A stretch of 5,389 bases of DNA from Microbacteriaceae bacterium (GCA_003454135.1 DMKW01000242.1:17684-23072), one strand, 5' to 3'; positions 1 through 5,301 are shown, counted from the stretch's first letter. A program made the numbers and translations. Notes: generated from the letters alone by a model not told the origin.

Positions 1-77
1 CCGATTCCGGCATTGCCGCCGGTGACCACGAAGGTCTTGCCGTTCTGGGAGGGGAGGTTGCCGGGGTCCCAGGCCAC
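1..77 (-). CDS. Short-chain dehydrogenase/reductase, N-terminal fragment (runs off the left edge)
   Basis: Only the first 25 codons are present. They translate as VAWDPGNLPSQNGKTFVVTG followed by GNAGIG. The stretch TFVVTGGNAGIG is the Rossmann-fold TGxxxGIG dinucleotide-binding motif at the start of classical SDR enzymes, so the product is probably an NAD(P)-dependent oxidoreductase. The substrate cannot be inferred. I chose the GTG at 77-75 because its frame has no ATG nearby upstream, and because it lies one base after the TGA of the chorismate mutase gene, an arrangement typical of translational coupling. The glycine motif then begins about 19 residues in, which is normal for this family. 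No Shine-Dalgarno is obvious, so ribosomes may reinitiate from the upstream gene. The catalytic Tyr-x3-Lys lies outside the window, so enzymatic competence cannot be judged. Confidence 0.8.
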   Translation of the reverse strand, partial: MAWDPGNLPSQNGKTFVVTGGNAGI

Positions 78-78
78 C

Positions 79-396
79 TCAGTGCTGCGTCTCGATCGAG
101 CCCGTGCTCGCGATCTGCTCGTGCTGGTGGATCACCTCGGCAATGATGAAATTGAGGAACTTCTCGCCAAATGCCGGGTCGAGGTGCGACTCGGCCGCGA
201 GGGCCTTGAGCTTCTGGATCTGCTGGCGTTCCCGCTCAGGATCGGCGGCGGGGAGGCCGCTCGCCGCCTTGAGCCTGCCCACCTGCTGGGTGAACTTGAA
301 CCGCTCGGCGAGCAAGTGCACGAGCGCTGCGTCGACGTTGTCGATGCTCTGGCGCAGGCTGAGAAGTTGGGCCGATGGGTCGAGGTCGTCTGCCAT
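79..396 (-). CDS. Monofunctional chorismate mutase, AroQ class (type II)
   Basis: A 105-residue all-helical chorismate mutase, which converts chorismate to prephenate at the branch to phenylalanine and tyrosine in the cytoplasm. Aligned by eye with E. coli AroQ at an offset of four, the active-site residues are present: Arg15, Arg32 (in LAERFK), Lys43 (in GRLK), Asp52, Arg55 and Glu56 (in DPERE). The E. coli Gln88 position is His92, in EVIHQHEQI. The words SIDNVDAAL, LAERFKFTQ and EKFLNFIIAEVI resemble the clade described as the alphaproteobacterial type of monofunctional mutase, rather than the short mycobacterial type. The ATG at 396-394 gives the full domain with a normal short leader. It sits 55 bases after the Ohr-like gene and one base before the SDR gene. 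No regulatory ACT domain is present, and no signal peptide is visible, so it is probably cytosolic and not a secreted form. Confidence 0.93.
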   Translation of the reverse strand: MADDLDPSAQLLSLRQSIDNVDAALVHLLAERFKFTQQVGRLKAASGLPAADPERERQQIQKLKALAAESHLDPAFGEKFLNFIIAEVIHQHEQIASTGSIETQH

Positions 397-412
397 ACGT
401 CGAGGTTACCGC

Positions 413-432
413 CGCGGCGGCTACCCGCCGCG
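413..432 (-). other. GC hairpin between the Ohr-like and chorismate mutase genes
   Basis: A perfect 8-bp inverted repeat (CGCGGCGG / CCGCCGCG on the plus strand) encloses four bases that read GUAG in the minus-strand transcript. It lies in the 55-base gap, ending 16 bases before the chorismate mutase ATG. No T-run follows it on the minus strand, so it is not a classical intrinsic terminator. It could stabilise an mRNA end, act as a weak attenuator, or be a by-product of high GC. Confidence 0.5.
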
Positions 433-451
433 CATCCCCTCCCGCCGCCGG

Positions 452-871
452 TCAGTCGACGAGGGTGAGGGTGACCTCGATGTTGCCGCGCGTCGCGTTC
501 GAGTACGGGCACACCTCATCCGCGGCTCCCACGAGTTCCGCCCGGCGCTCCTCGGGCACGTTGGGGGTGTAGACGTCGAGTTCGACGGCGAGGACGAGTC
601 CACCCTCGCCGTCCGGTGCGACGCCAACACTCGCCGACACCTCGGCGCCGGTCGTGTCAACCTGCAGGCGCCGGGCGACGGAGTGGATGGCGCTCAGGAA
701 ATCCGCGGAGTAGCCGGCCGCGAACAGCTGCTCGGGATTGGTTCCCTCGCCGGATCCGCCCAGTTCCTTCGGCAGTCGAGTGTCGAAGTCGAGGCGGTCG
801 TCTTCCGAGCGGACATGACCGTCGCGGCCGCCCCCGGTTGCGTGGGCAATGGCCGTGTATACGATTTCCAT
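452..871 (-). CDS. Ohr/OsmC-family protein lacking the peroxidatic cysteine
   Basis: This 139-residue protein has the usual length and landmarks of the organic hydroperoxide resistance (Ohr) branch of the OsmC family. They are YTAIAHATGGGRDG near the N-terminus with conserved Arg16, PKELGG at 34-39, GTNPEQLFAAGY at 43-54 with Glu47, and CPYSNATRGN at 121-130. Ohr enzymes reduce organic hydroperoxides as cytosolic dimers, using a peroxidatic cysteine in the word AACF and a resolving cysteine in CPYSNATRGN. Here the first word reads SADF, so the peroxidatic position is Asp57 (codon GAT, rc of 701-703), while Cys121 is kept. There are no other cysteines. The frame is otherwise intact, so this is unlikely to be a decaying gene, but ordinary thiol peroxidase activity is not expected. 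The ATG at 871-869 fits the family start. The Shine-Dalgarno is weak. It lies 45 bases after the transporter gene on the same strand. Confidence 0.9.
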   Translation of the reverse strand: MEIVYTAIAHATGGGRDGHVRSEDDRLDFDTRLPKELGGSGEGTNPEQLFAAGYSADFLSAIHSVARRLQVDTTGAEVSASVGVAPDGEGGLVLAVELDVYTPNVPEERRAELVGAADEVCPYSNATRGNIEVTLTLVD

Positions 872-916
872 GGTGCCAGCCGATCACGGTCCGCTGTGTT
901 TTTGCCTAACAGCCGA

Positions 917-1879
917 TTACACGGCGTCGGTGACGCCGAGATCCGGCGAGACCGGCAGCATGGCTGGTTGCCTCCGTGCCCGCAGGATGCGGCCCTGGGC
1001 GAGCACAATGCCGACGAGAACGATTGCTGCACCGACCGGCTCATTCCACGACAGGGTCTCTCCTAGCACCGAGACGCCGAGCACGACCCCGACCACGGGG
1101 ATCGCGTAGGTCACGGTCGATTGCCCGGTCGGACCCCAGGCCCTCAGCACGTTGACGCTCCAGAGGTACGCGACCCCGGTGCCGAGTCCGCCGAGCAGCA
1201 CGACGCAGATGACGATCCACGGGTCGAGGCGAACCGGCCCGACGGCCAGAAACGGCGTGAGCACGAGCATGATCGCCGCCGACGTGCCCACGTTCATGAA
1301 CGCGACGGTCGTGCCCGGGATCGGGCGGTGGCTGATGAACTTGCGCAGGTACCCGATCGCGAAGCCGTACGACGTCGCCGCGATGAGGCAGGCGATCTGG
1401 CCGGCGAGATCCCCGGTGAGGGCCGCGTAGCGCCACGGGCCGATGATGAGGAACACCCCCAGGATGCCAACGACGACGCCGACGACCTGGCTCGAGGCGA
1501 GCCGCTCCACCCGGAACACGATGGTCGCCATGAGGGCGGTCGCGATGGGGGTGAGCGAGTTGTAGATCGAACCGAGACTCGACGAGACGTACTGTTCGGC
1601 CCACGCGAAGAGCAGGTGCGGGATGACCGCGTTCGTGAGCGCGATCACCACGAAGTGCAACCACACCACGCGATCCTTCGGCAACCGCTGACGCAGCACG
1701 AGCATGACGATCCCGAGCGTGATCGCGCCAAGAATCTCGCGGCTCCAGGCGAGCTGCCCGAACGAGATTCCCCGCAGGGCCATCTTCATGAAGAGGAAGC
1801 TCGATCCCCAGATGAGCCCCATCGCGATGAACTGGATGACGACGACGGCTTGCCTCTGCCCCGAACGCTTCTGTTCCAC
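917..1879 (-). CDS. EamA/DMT-superfamily transporter (ten-helix permease)
   Basis: A 320-residue integral membrane protein with about ten hydrophobic segments (roughly 12-30, 39-61, 72-92, 100-121, 129-146, 158-176, 190-212, 219-240, 254-272 and 281-297). They are arranged as two EamA repeats. The first repeat opens with GLIWGSSFLFMKMAL (21-35) and closes with a Pro111 to Glu125 helix pair followed by GVVVGILGVFLI. The second closes with YAIPVVGVVLGVSVLGE (Glu274) and GAAIVLVGIVLAQGR, the same pattern. Members export or import small metabolites such as amino acids or their analogues, but the substrate cannot be predicted from sequence. The start is GTG at 1879-1877. It gives a short basic leader (EQKRSGQRQ) before helix 1, consistent with a cytoplasmic N-terminus; the C-terminal tail RARRQ is also basic. 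It begins 28 bases after the GNAT stop codon, with a hairpin in that gap. Confidence 0.92.
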   Translation of the reverse strand: MEQKRSGQRQAVVVIQFIAMGLIWGSSFLFMKMALRGISFGQLAWSREILGAITLGIVMLVLRQRLPKDRVVWLHFVVIALTNAVIPHLLFAWAEQYVSSSLGSIYNSLTPIATALMATIVFRVERLASSQVVGVVVGILGVFLIIGPWRYAALTGDLAGQIACLIAATSYGFAIGYLRKFISHRPIPGTTVAFMNVGTSAAIMLVLTPFLAVGPVRLDPWIVICVVLLGGLGTGVAYLWSVNVLRAWGPTGQSTVTYAIPVVGVVLGVSVLGETLSWNEPVGAAIVLVGIVLAQGRILRARRQPAMLPVSPDLGVTDAV

Positions 1880-1882
1880 CCG

Positions 1883-1900
1883 GCTGACACTACTGCCAGC
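1883..1900 (-). other. Hairpin just upstream of the transporter GTG start
   Basis: In the minus-strand transcript, GCUGGCA and UGUCAGC pair over seven positions (one is a G-U wobble) around a GUAG loop. The structure fills most of the 28-base gap between the GNAT stop and the transporter start and ends three bases before the GTG. It therefore lies over the place where a ribosome binding site would be, and no good Shine-Dalgarno is visible there. It has no following U-run, so it is not a classical terminator. A role in translational coupling or repression is inference. Confidence 0.45.
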
Positions 1901-1907
1901 GGCGGAC

Positions 1908-2555
1908 TCAGGAAGTGGGCCTGTTGCGGAAGAGCACCGGCCGGTCGCCCGAGCGCGCGAGCCTCCGCTCGAGGAGGGCCTTCACCCGCGGCCAGTCGTC
2001 GATGATCACCGAGAACACCGCGCTGTCCCGCCACGTGCCGTCGGCCCTCAGCCGGTCTCGGCGCAGCACTCCCTCGAAAGTCGCCCCGATCCCGGCGATC
2101 GCCGCGCGGGAACGTTCGTTGAGCGCGTCCGCCTGGATGAGTACGCGACCGAACCCGTGGTCGAACGCGAGGCCCAGCAGCAGGAGCTTCGCCTCGGCGT
2201 TCACGGCGCTGCCCCAGACGCGCAGATCGTAGGCCGTCCAGCCGATGTGCGCGGCCTCCCGGTCAGGGTCGAAGTCGGTGAGGGTGGTCGTGCCGACGAG
2301 TTCGCCGTCGTGCGGTCCCCCGACGATGAACACCGCGTATGGGTTGCCACGCTCCCAGTCGAAGTAGGTCTTCGCCCACTCGGTGAAGCCCTCGAGGGTG
2401 TCGCGGTAGGCGGCCATGCCTCCGCCGTAGCCGCCGGCGAAGATGATCGGATGCCCGATCGCGGTAAACAGCGCCGGCAGGTGTTCCTGCCGCAACGGCT
2501 CGAGGCGCACGAAGAGCCCAACGATGCTGGCGGGGATGGGGCGTGTCGCAGTCAC
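1908..2555 (-). CDS. GNAT-family N-acetyltransferase (RimJ/RimL type)
   Basis: A 215-residue acetyltransferase of the Acetyltransf_3 type, which moves an acetyl group from acetyl-CoA to an amine. The family includes ribosomal-protein N-acetylators, but the substrate here is unknown. Visible landmarks are VRLEPLRQEHLPALF (16-30) at the N-terminal strand and helix, ELVGTTTLTDFD (85-96) and HIGWTAYDLRVWGSAVNAEA (103-122) for the central strands and cofactor-binding loop. NERSRAAIAGIGATFEGVLR (146-165) then gives the C-terminal motif that recurs in this subgroup. The open frame extends upstream to 2741, but that part overlaps the divergent gene and has no family resemblance. The GTG at 2555-2553 starts about 15 residues before the domain and is the sensible choice. 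It leads the minus-strand run, 28 bases before the transporter gene, and is divergent from the DinB-like gene with 31 bases between the starts. Confidence 0.9.
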   Translation of the reverse strand: MTATRPIPASIVGLFVRLEPLRQEHLPALFTAIGHPIIFAGGYGGGMAAYRDTLEGFTEWAKTYFDWERGNPYAVFIVGGPHDGELVGTTTLTDFDPDREAAHIGWTAYDLRVWGSAVNAEAKLLLLGLAFDHGFGRVLIQADALNERSRAAIAGIGATFEGVLRRDRLRADGTWRDSAVFSVIIDDWPRVKALLERRLARSGDRPVLFRNRPTS

Positions 2556-2586
2556 GGTGCCCAGTCTGGCAGCGCTCGGTGCCACG

Positions 2587-3204
2587 ATGGTATTCGTGAC
2601 CGGCGCAATCCTGTTTTCGCGCTCCGCCGAGGCGTTCATCGGCATTCTCCGCCAGATCCGGCCGGAGCAGTGGGACTTGCCCGGGTTGGGGTCGTGGACC
2701 GTTCGCAGCCTCGCGGGCCACACCGCTCGAGCGATTCTCACCGTGGAGAACTACCTCAACCAGGAGGAACCGGGCGACGTGACCATCCCTTCGGCCGCCG
2801 AGTACTACACGATCGTGTACCCCCAGTTCACGGATGACGCGGCCGTCGCCCTCCGCGGCGTCGAGGCTGGCGAGTGGCTGGGCGACGATTCCGTCGGCCA
2901 CGTCACCGCGGCTCTCCTCCGCGCGAGAGGACTCATCGAGTCCCAGCCGGCCAACCGAATCGTCTCGATCGGTGGCATGGGCATCCTGCTCACCGATTAT
3001 CTGCACACTCGCGTGTTCGAACTCGTCGTGCACTCGATCGACCTGTCTCGAGCCACGGGAATCCCGCACGCCCTGCCGCCCGCGACGATCGCGGACGCCG
3101 TCTCGCTCGCCGCGGCCACCGCGGTGAAGCGCGGAGACGGCGAGGCGCTTCTGCTCGCATTCACGGGTCGCGCCTCGCTCCCCGAGGGGTTCAGCATCGT
3201 GTGA
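2587..3204 (+). CDS. DinB/maleylpyruvate-isomerase-fold protein (MDMPI N-terminal domain)
   Basis: A 205-residue protein with the four-helix DinB-like fold of the mycothiol-dependent maleylpyruvate isomerase family. The family's three metal ligands can be placed at His45 in SWTVRSLAGHTA, and at Glu145 and His149 in LHTRVFELVVHSIDL. WDLPGLGSWTVRSLAGH is the usual lead-in to the first histidine. The C-terminal words LLAFTGRASLPEGFSIV match the short tail seen in this family. Related proteins are mycothiol-dependent isomerases or thiol transferases in Actinobacteria; most members, including this one, have no known substrate. I chose the ATG at 2587. The frame is open further left, but that overlaps the divergent GNAT gene and lacks homology. 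A GTG at 2596 is a possible alternative. No Shine-Dalgarno precedes either, so translation may be leaderless. It converges on purA with 39 bases between the stops. Confidence 0.85.
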   Translation: MVFVTGAILFSRSAEAFIGILRQIRPEQWDLPGLGSWTVRSLAGHTARAILTVENYLNQEEPGDVTIPSAAEYYTIVYPQFTDDAAVALRGVEAGEWLGDDSVGHVTAALLRARGLIESQPANRIVSIGGMGILLTDYLHTRVFELVVHSIDLSRATGIPHALPPATIADAVSLAAATAVKRGDGEALLLAFTGRASLPEGFSIV

Positions 3205-3206
3205 TC

Positions 3207-3240
3207 GAGCAGCCGGGCAGCCACCCGCTCTCTCTTCTCG
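3207..3240 (+). terminator. Weak candidate terminator between the convergent DinB-like and purA genes
   Basis: After the DinB-like stop codon, CGGG (3214-3217) and CCCG (3224-3227) can pair around six bases. An outer GAG/CTC pairing (3207-3209 with 3228-3230) is interrupted by a four-base bulge. A pyrimidine-rich stretch, TCTCTTCTC, follows. The stem is short and the tail is not a proper T-run, so this is only a suggestion based on its place in the 39-base convergent gap. Confidence 0.25.
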
Positions 3241-3243
3241 CCT

Positions 3244-4530
3244 TCAGCCAAGCAGGTCGTGTCGCACGACGATCGCTTCGCGGTCGGGGCCAACCCCGAT
3301 CGCGGAGATGCGCGATCCGCTCATCGCCTCGAGGGCGAGCACGTAGTCGCGCGCGTTCTTGGGCAGGTCGTCGAACTCGCGCGCCCCAGTGATGTCCTCG
3401 GACCAGCCGGCAAACTCTTCGTAGATCGGCACGGCGTGGTGGAAGTCGGATTGCGAGACGGGAACCTCGTCCACCCGCACCCCGTCGACGGTGTAGGCGA
3501 CGCAGACGGGAATGGAGCTGAGGCCCGTGAGCACGTCAAGCTTGGTGAGCACGAAGTCGGTGACGCCGTTGATGCGGGCGGAGTACCGCGCGACCGGAGC
3601 GTCGTACCAGCCGGTGCGGCGCGGGCGTCCAGTCGTGGTTCCGAACTCGAAGCCCTTCGAGCGCAGGAATTCACCGGATTCGTCGTGCAGCTCGGTGGGA
3701 AACGGTCCGGCCCCGACGCGCGTCGTGTAGGCCTTGACGACGGCGATCACGCGGTCGATGCGGTTGGGGGCAACGCCCGACCCCGTCGACGCGCCGCCGC
3801 TCGTCGCGTTCGAGGAGGTGACGAAGGGGTAGGTGCCGTGGTCGACGTCGAGCATGGTGGCCTGGCCGCCCTCGAAGAGCACGGTCTTGCCGGCGTCGAG
3901 CGCCTGGTTGAGCACGAGCCCGGTGTCGGCAACCATGGGCTTGAGCCGAGCGGCATACGACAGCAGGTCGCTCACGACCTCGTCCACGCCGATGGCCCGG
4001 CGGTTGTAGATCTTCACGAGCAGGTGGTTCTTCTGGTCGAGCGCGCCCTCGACCTTCTGCCGAAGGATGTTCTCGTCGAAGAGGTCCTGGATGCGGATGC
4101 CGACGCGGTTGATCTTGTCAGCGTAGGCCGGTCCGATGCCGCGGCCGGTCGTGCCGATCTGGCGCTTGCCGAGGAACCGCTCGGTGACCTTGTCGATCGT
4201 GCGGTGATACTGCGTGATCACGTGCGCGTTCGCGCTCACGAGCAAGCGCGACACGTCGACCCCGCGCGCATGGAGCGCCTCGAGTTCATGGAAGAGCACC
4301 TCGATGTCGACGACGACGCCGTTGGCGATCACCGGAACGACGCCCTCGGACAGGATTCCGGATGGCAGGAGGTGCAGGGCGTACTTCTCGTCACCGACGA
4401 CGACAGTGTGGCCGGCGTTGTTGCCGCCGTTGAATTTGACGACGAAGTCGACGCGGGGGCCGAGCAGGTCTGTCGCCTTGCCCTTGCCTTCATCGCCCCA
4501 TTGGGCGCCGATGAGCACGATTGCTGGCAC
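3244..4530 (-). CDS. purA: Adenylosuccinate synthetase
   Basis: PurA joins IMP and aspartate using GTP to give adenylosuccinate, the first step from IMP to AMP; it acts in the cytosol as a homodimer. The 428-residue product has the usual family length. Motifs are all in place: IGAQWGDEGKGK (7-18) with catalytic Asp13, GGNNAGHT (35-42) with catalytic His41, TTGRGIGPAYADK (127-139), and FEGGQATMLDVDHGTYPFVT in the middle. TTTGRPRRTGWYD supplies the arginine-rich aspartate-binding loop, and there is a C-terminal GVGPDRE. The GTG at 4530-4528 is the right start. It gives the canonical MPAIVLIGAQWGDEGKGK beginning and has a GAAGGA Shine-Dalgarno six bases upstream. The frame stays open to 4575 but those extra 15 codons are not family sequence. 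It is divergent from the TetR gene and appears to be transcribed alone. Confidence 0.98.
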   Translation of the reverse strand: MPAIVLIGAQWGDEGKGKATDLLGPRVDFVVKFNGGNNAGHTVVVGDEKYALHLLPSGILSEGVVPVIANGVVVDIEVLFHELEALHARGVDVSRLLVSANAHVITQYHRTIDKVTERFLGKRQIGTTGRGIGPAYADKINRVGIRIQDLFDENILRQKVEGALDQKNHLLVKIYNRRAIGVDEVVSDLLSYAARLKPMVADTGLVLNQALDAGKTVLFEGGQATMLDVDHGTYPFVTSSNATSGGASTGSGVAPNRIDRVIAVVKAYTTRVGAGPFPTELHDESGEFLRSKGFEFGTTTGRPRRTGWYDAPVARYSARINGVTDFVLTKLDVLTGLSSIPVCVAYTVDGVRVDEVPVSQSDFHHAVPIYEEFAGWSEDITGAREFDDLPKNARDYVLALEAMSGSRISAIGVGPDREAIVVRHDLLG

Positions 4531-4536
4531 GGGAGA

Positions 4537-4542
4537 TCCTTC
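4537..4542 (-). promoter_or_regulatory. purA ribosome binding site
   Basis: GAAGGA on the minus strand, six bases before the GTG at 4530, is the best Shine-Dalgarno in the window. It settles the purA start against longer open-frame options. It lies within GAGAAGGATCTC, where GAGA and TCTC could form a 4-bp stem exposing AGGA in the loop. Confidence 0.8.
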
Positions 4543-4550
4543 TCGATCGG

Positions 4551-4566
4551 TGGGGATTACACCCCA
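4551..4566 (-). other. Small inverted repeat in the purA leader
   Basis: TGGGG and CCCCA form a perfect 5-bp inverted repeat around six bases. It lies directly downstream of, and touching, the proposed purA -10 element, near the expected transcription start. It could be a small 5' hairpin or a protein-binding site, or chance. Confidence 0.35.
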
Positions 4567-4574
4567 TTCTACCA
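4566..4574 (-). promoter_or_regulatory. Probable purA promoter: extended -10
   Basis: The minus strand reads TGGTAGAAT. TAGAAT matches the TATAAT consensus at five of six positions and is preceded by the TGN extended -10 motif. No convincing -35 hexamer is found 16-18 bases upstream, which is common for extended -10 promoters. The predicted start near 4559 would give a leader of roughly 29 bases carrying the Shine-Dalgarno. Confidence 0.6.
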
Positions 4575-4576
4575 AA

Positions 4577-4593
4577 CGGGGGACAAAGCCCCG
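4577..4593 (-). other. Small inverted repeat upstream of the purA -10
   Basis: CGGGG and CCCCG form a perfect 5-bp inverted repeat around seven bases. The repeat occupies the stretch where a purA -35 element would lie. It might be bound by a regulator, or form a hairpin if transcription starts further upstream. Short GC arms like these also occur by chance in this composition. Confidence 0.3.
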
Positions 4594-4619
4594 GCCGGCG
4601 CGACCGACGGGTCCATTCG

Positions 4620-4649
4620 AATAACTTGCACAACACTGTGCAAGTTATT
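4620..4649. promoter_or_regulatory. 13-bp perfect palindrome, probable TetR-family operator
   Basis: AATAACTTGCACA (4620-4632) is followed after four bases (ACAC) by its exact reverse complement TGTGCAAGTTATT (4637-4649). The 30-bp site is strikingly AT-rich for this genome. It overlaps the -35 and all of the spacer of the TetR gene's promoter and touches the -10. TetR-family dimers typically bind inverted repeats of about this size next to their own gene, so this is most likely the autoregulatory operator. It is 90 bases from the purA start, so it could also touch purA expression. Confidence 0.8.
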
Positions 4650-4654
4650 AGGCT
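4626..4654 (+). promoter_or_regulatory. TetR gene promoter (TTGCAC - 17 bp - TAGGCT)
   Basis: TTGCAC (4626-4631) and TAGGCT (4649-4654) are separated by the optimal 17 bases. They resemble the actinobacterial housekeeping consensus of TTGNNN and TANNNT. Transcription would start about seven bases after the -10, near 4661-4663, at or within two bases of the GTG start codon. The mRNA would thus be leaderless or nearly so, which agrees with the absence of a Shine-Dalgarno. The -35 lies inside the left arm of the palindrome, so a bound repressor would exclude polymerase. Confidence 0.7.
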
Positions 4655-4662
4655 ATCCACTC

Positions 4663-5301
4663 GTGACCATCACCACTTCCCCCCGCGCCCCGCGACGCGA
4701 CGCCGCCGAAAACCGCGAGGCTCTGCTCGCCGCGGCGAGAGTCGTGCTCAACCGCGACCCCAATGCCCCGCTCGAGGCGATCGCCGCGGAGGCCGGACTC
4801 AGCCGCCGTTCCGTCTACGGCCACTTCGCCAATCGCGACGACCTGCTGCTCGAACTCGTGACCATCGGCGCGCGCCGCGTGGCGACGGCCCTCGCCACCG
4901 TGTCTCACCCCGACCCGCTCACCCGACTCTGCCTCATCGCCTCGCGACTCTGGCGCGAGGTCGAGAACGTGCGCGTCATGGCCGTCGTCGCCGTGCGCGG
5001 CCCACTCGCCTCACACACCGCGGCGACGCTCGGCGAGGTGAGGCGCAGCGTGCGCGAGGCGATCGCCGACGGCCAGGCCAACGGCAGCATGCGCCAGGAC
5101 GTGCCCGCGCAGCTGCTCGCGCGACTCGTGGAGGACGCGGCGCTCGCCGTGCTCGAGGAGTCGGCGCGGCACCCGCTCGCCGCCCACGACGGACATCGCC
5201 TCGTCATCCTGATGACTCTCGGAGTCGTTGGCCTGGGCTGGCGAGACGCCGAGCGGTTCATCGACGGGCAGCCCAAGCTGCAACAGAAGGACGCCGACTG
5301 A
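4663..5301 (+). CDS. TetR/AcrR-family transcriptional regulator
   Basis: A 212-residue one-domain-pair regulator. The N-terminal DNA-binding part is clear. NREALLAAARVVL (17-29) is helix 1, and PLEAIAAEAGLSRRSVYGHFANRDDLL (36-62) is the TetR helix-turn-helix, with recognition helix SRRSVYGHF. The rest is a divergent all-helical ligand-binding and dimerisation domain whose inducer cannot be guessed. I chose the GTG at 4663-4665. It gives a short basic arm before helix 1, and the promoter places the transcript start almost on it. The same frame is open far to the left, but only as the antisense of purA. A 13-bp palindrome 13 bases upstream suggests autorepression. The TGA overlaps the ATG of the next gene by one base, so the regulator probably controls that downstream gene, a common arrangement for TetR regulators and transporters. 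Confidence 0.93.
   Translation: MTITTSPRAPRRDAAENREALLAAARVVLNRDPNAPLEAIAAEAGLSRRSVYGHFANRDDLLLELVTIGARRVATALATVSHPDPLTRLCLIASRLWREVENVRVMAVVAVRGPLASHTAATLGEVRRSVREAIADGQANGSMRQDVPAQLLARLVEDAALAVLEESARHPLAAHDGHRLVILMTLGVVGLGWRDAERFIDGQPKLQQKDAD

Noticed and set aside
872..916. Repeated ATCGGCTG and a GCTGT/ACAGC pairing in the gap between the transporter and Ohr-like genes
   Set aside because: The arms are 5-8 bases with an 11-base loop or wide spacing; too weak to call a terminator, an operator or a repeat.
104..1066. Plus-strand open frame of about 320 codons over the chorismate mutase and Ohr-like genes
   Set aside because: It spans two well-supported minus-strand genes and both intergenic gaps and shows no recognisable motifs.
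1121..2005. Plus-strand open frame of about 294 codons rich in Arg, Asp, His and Glu
   Set aside because: It is the antisense of the EamA transporter and GNAT tail; the composition is that of a reversed membrane-protein gene, with no domain-like pattern.
2443..2586. Longer N-terminus for the DinB-like protein (start at 2443)
   Set aside because: It overlaps the GNAT coding sequence antisense and precedes the domain with unrelated low-complexity sequence.
2556..2741. Longer N-terminus for the GNAT protein (start at 2741)
   Set aside because: The extra 62 codons overlap the divergent DinB-like gene and do not resemble the family; GTG at 2555 gives a normal start.
1704..2837. Plus-strand open frame of about 377 codons over the GNAT gene
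   Set aside because: It is antisense to a GNAT gene with clear motifs and also overlaps the DinB-like gene in another frame.
3259..4662. Very long plus-strand open frame reading through into the TetR gene
   Set aside because: It is antisense to purA, which has every family motif. The open frame is a by-product of high GC in the third codon position, and the TetR domain only begins after 4663.
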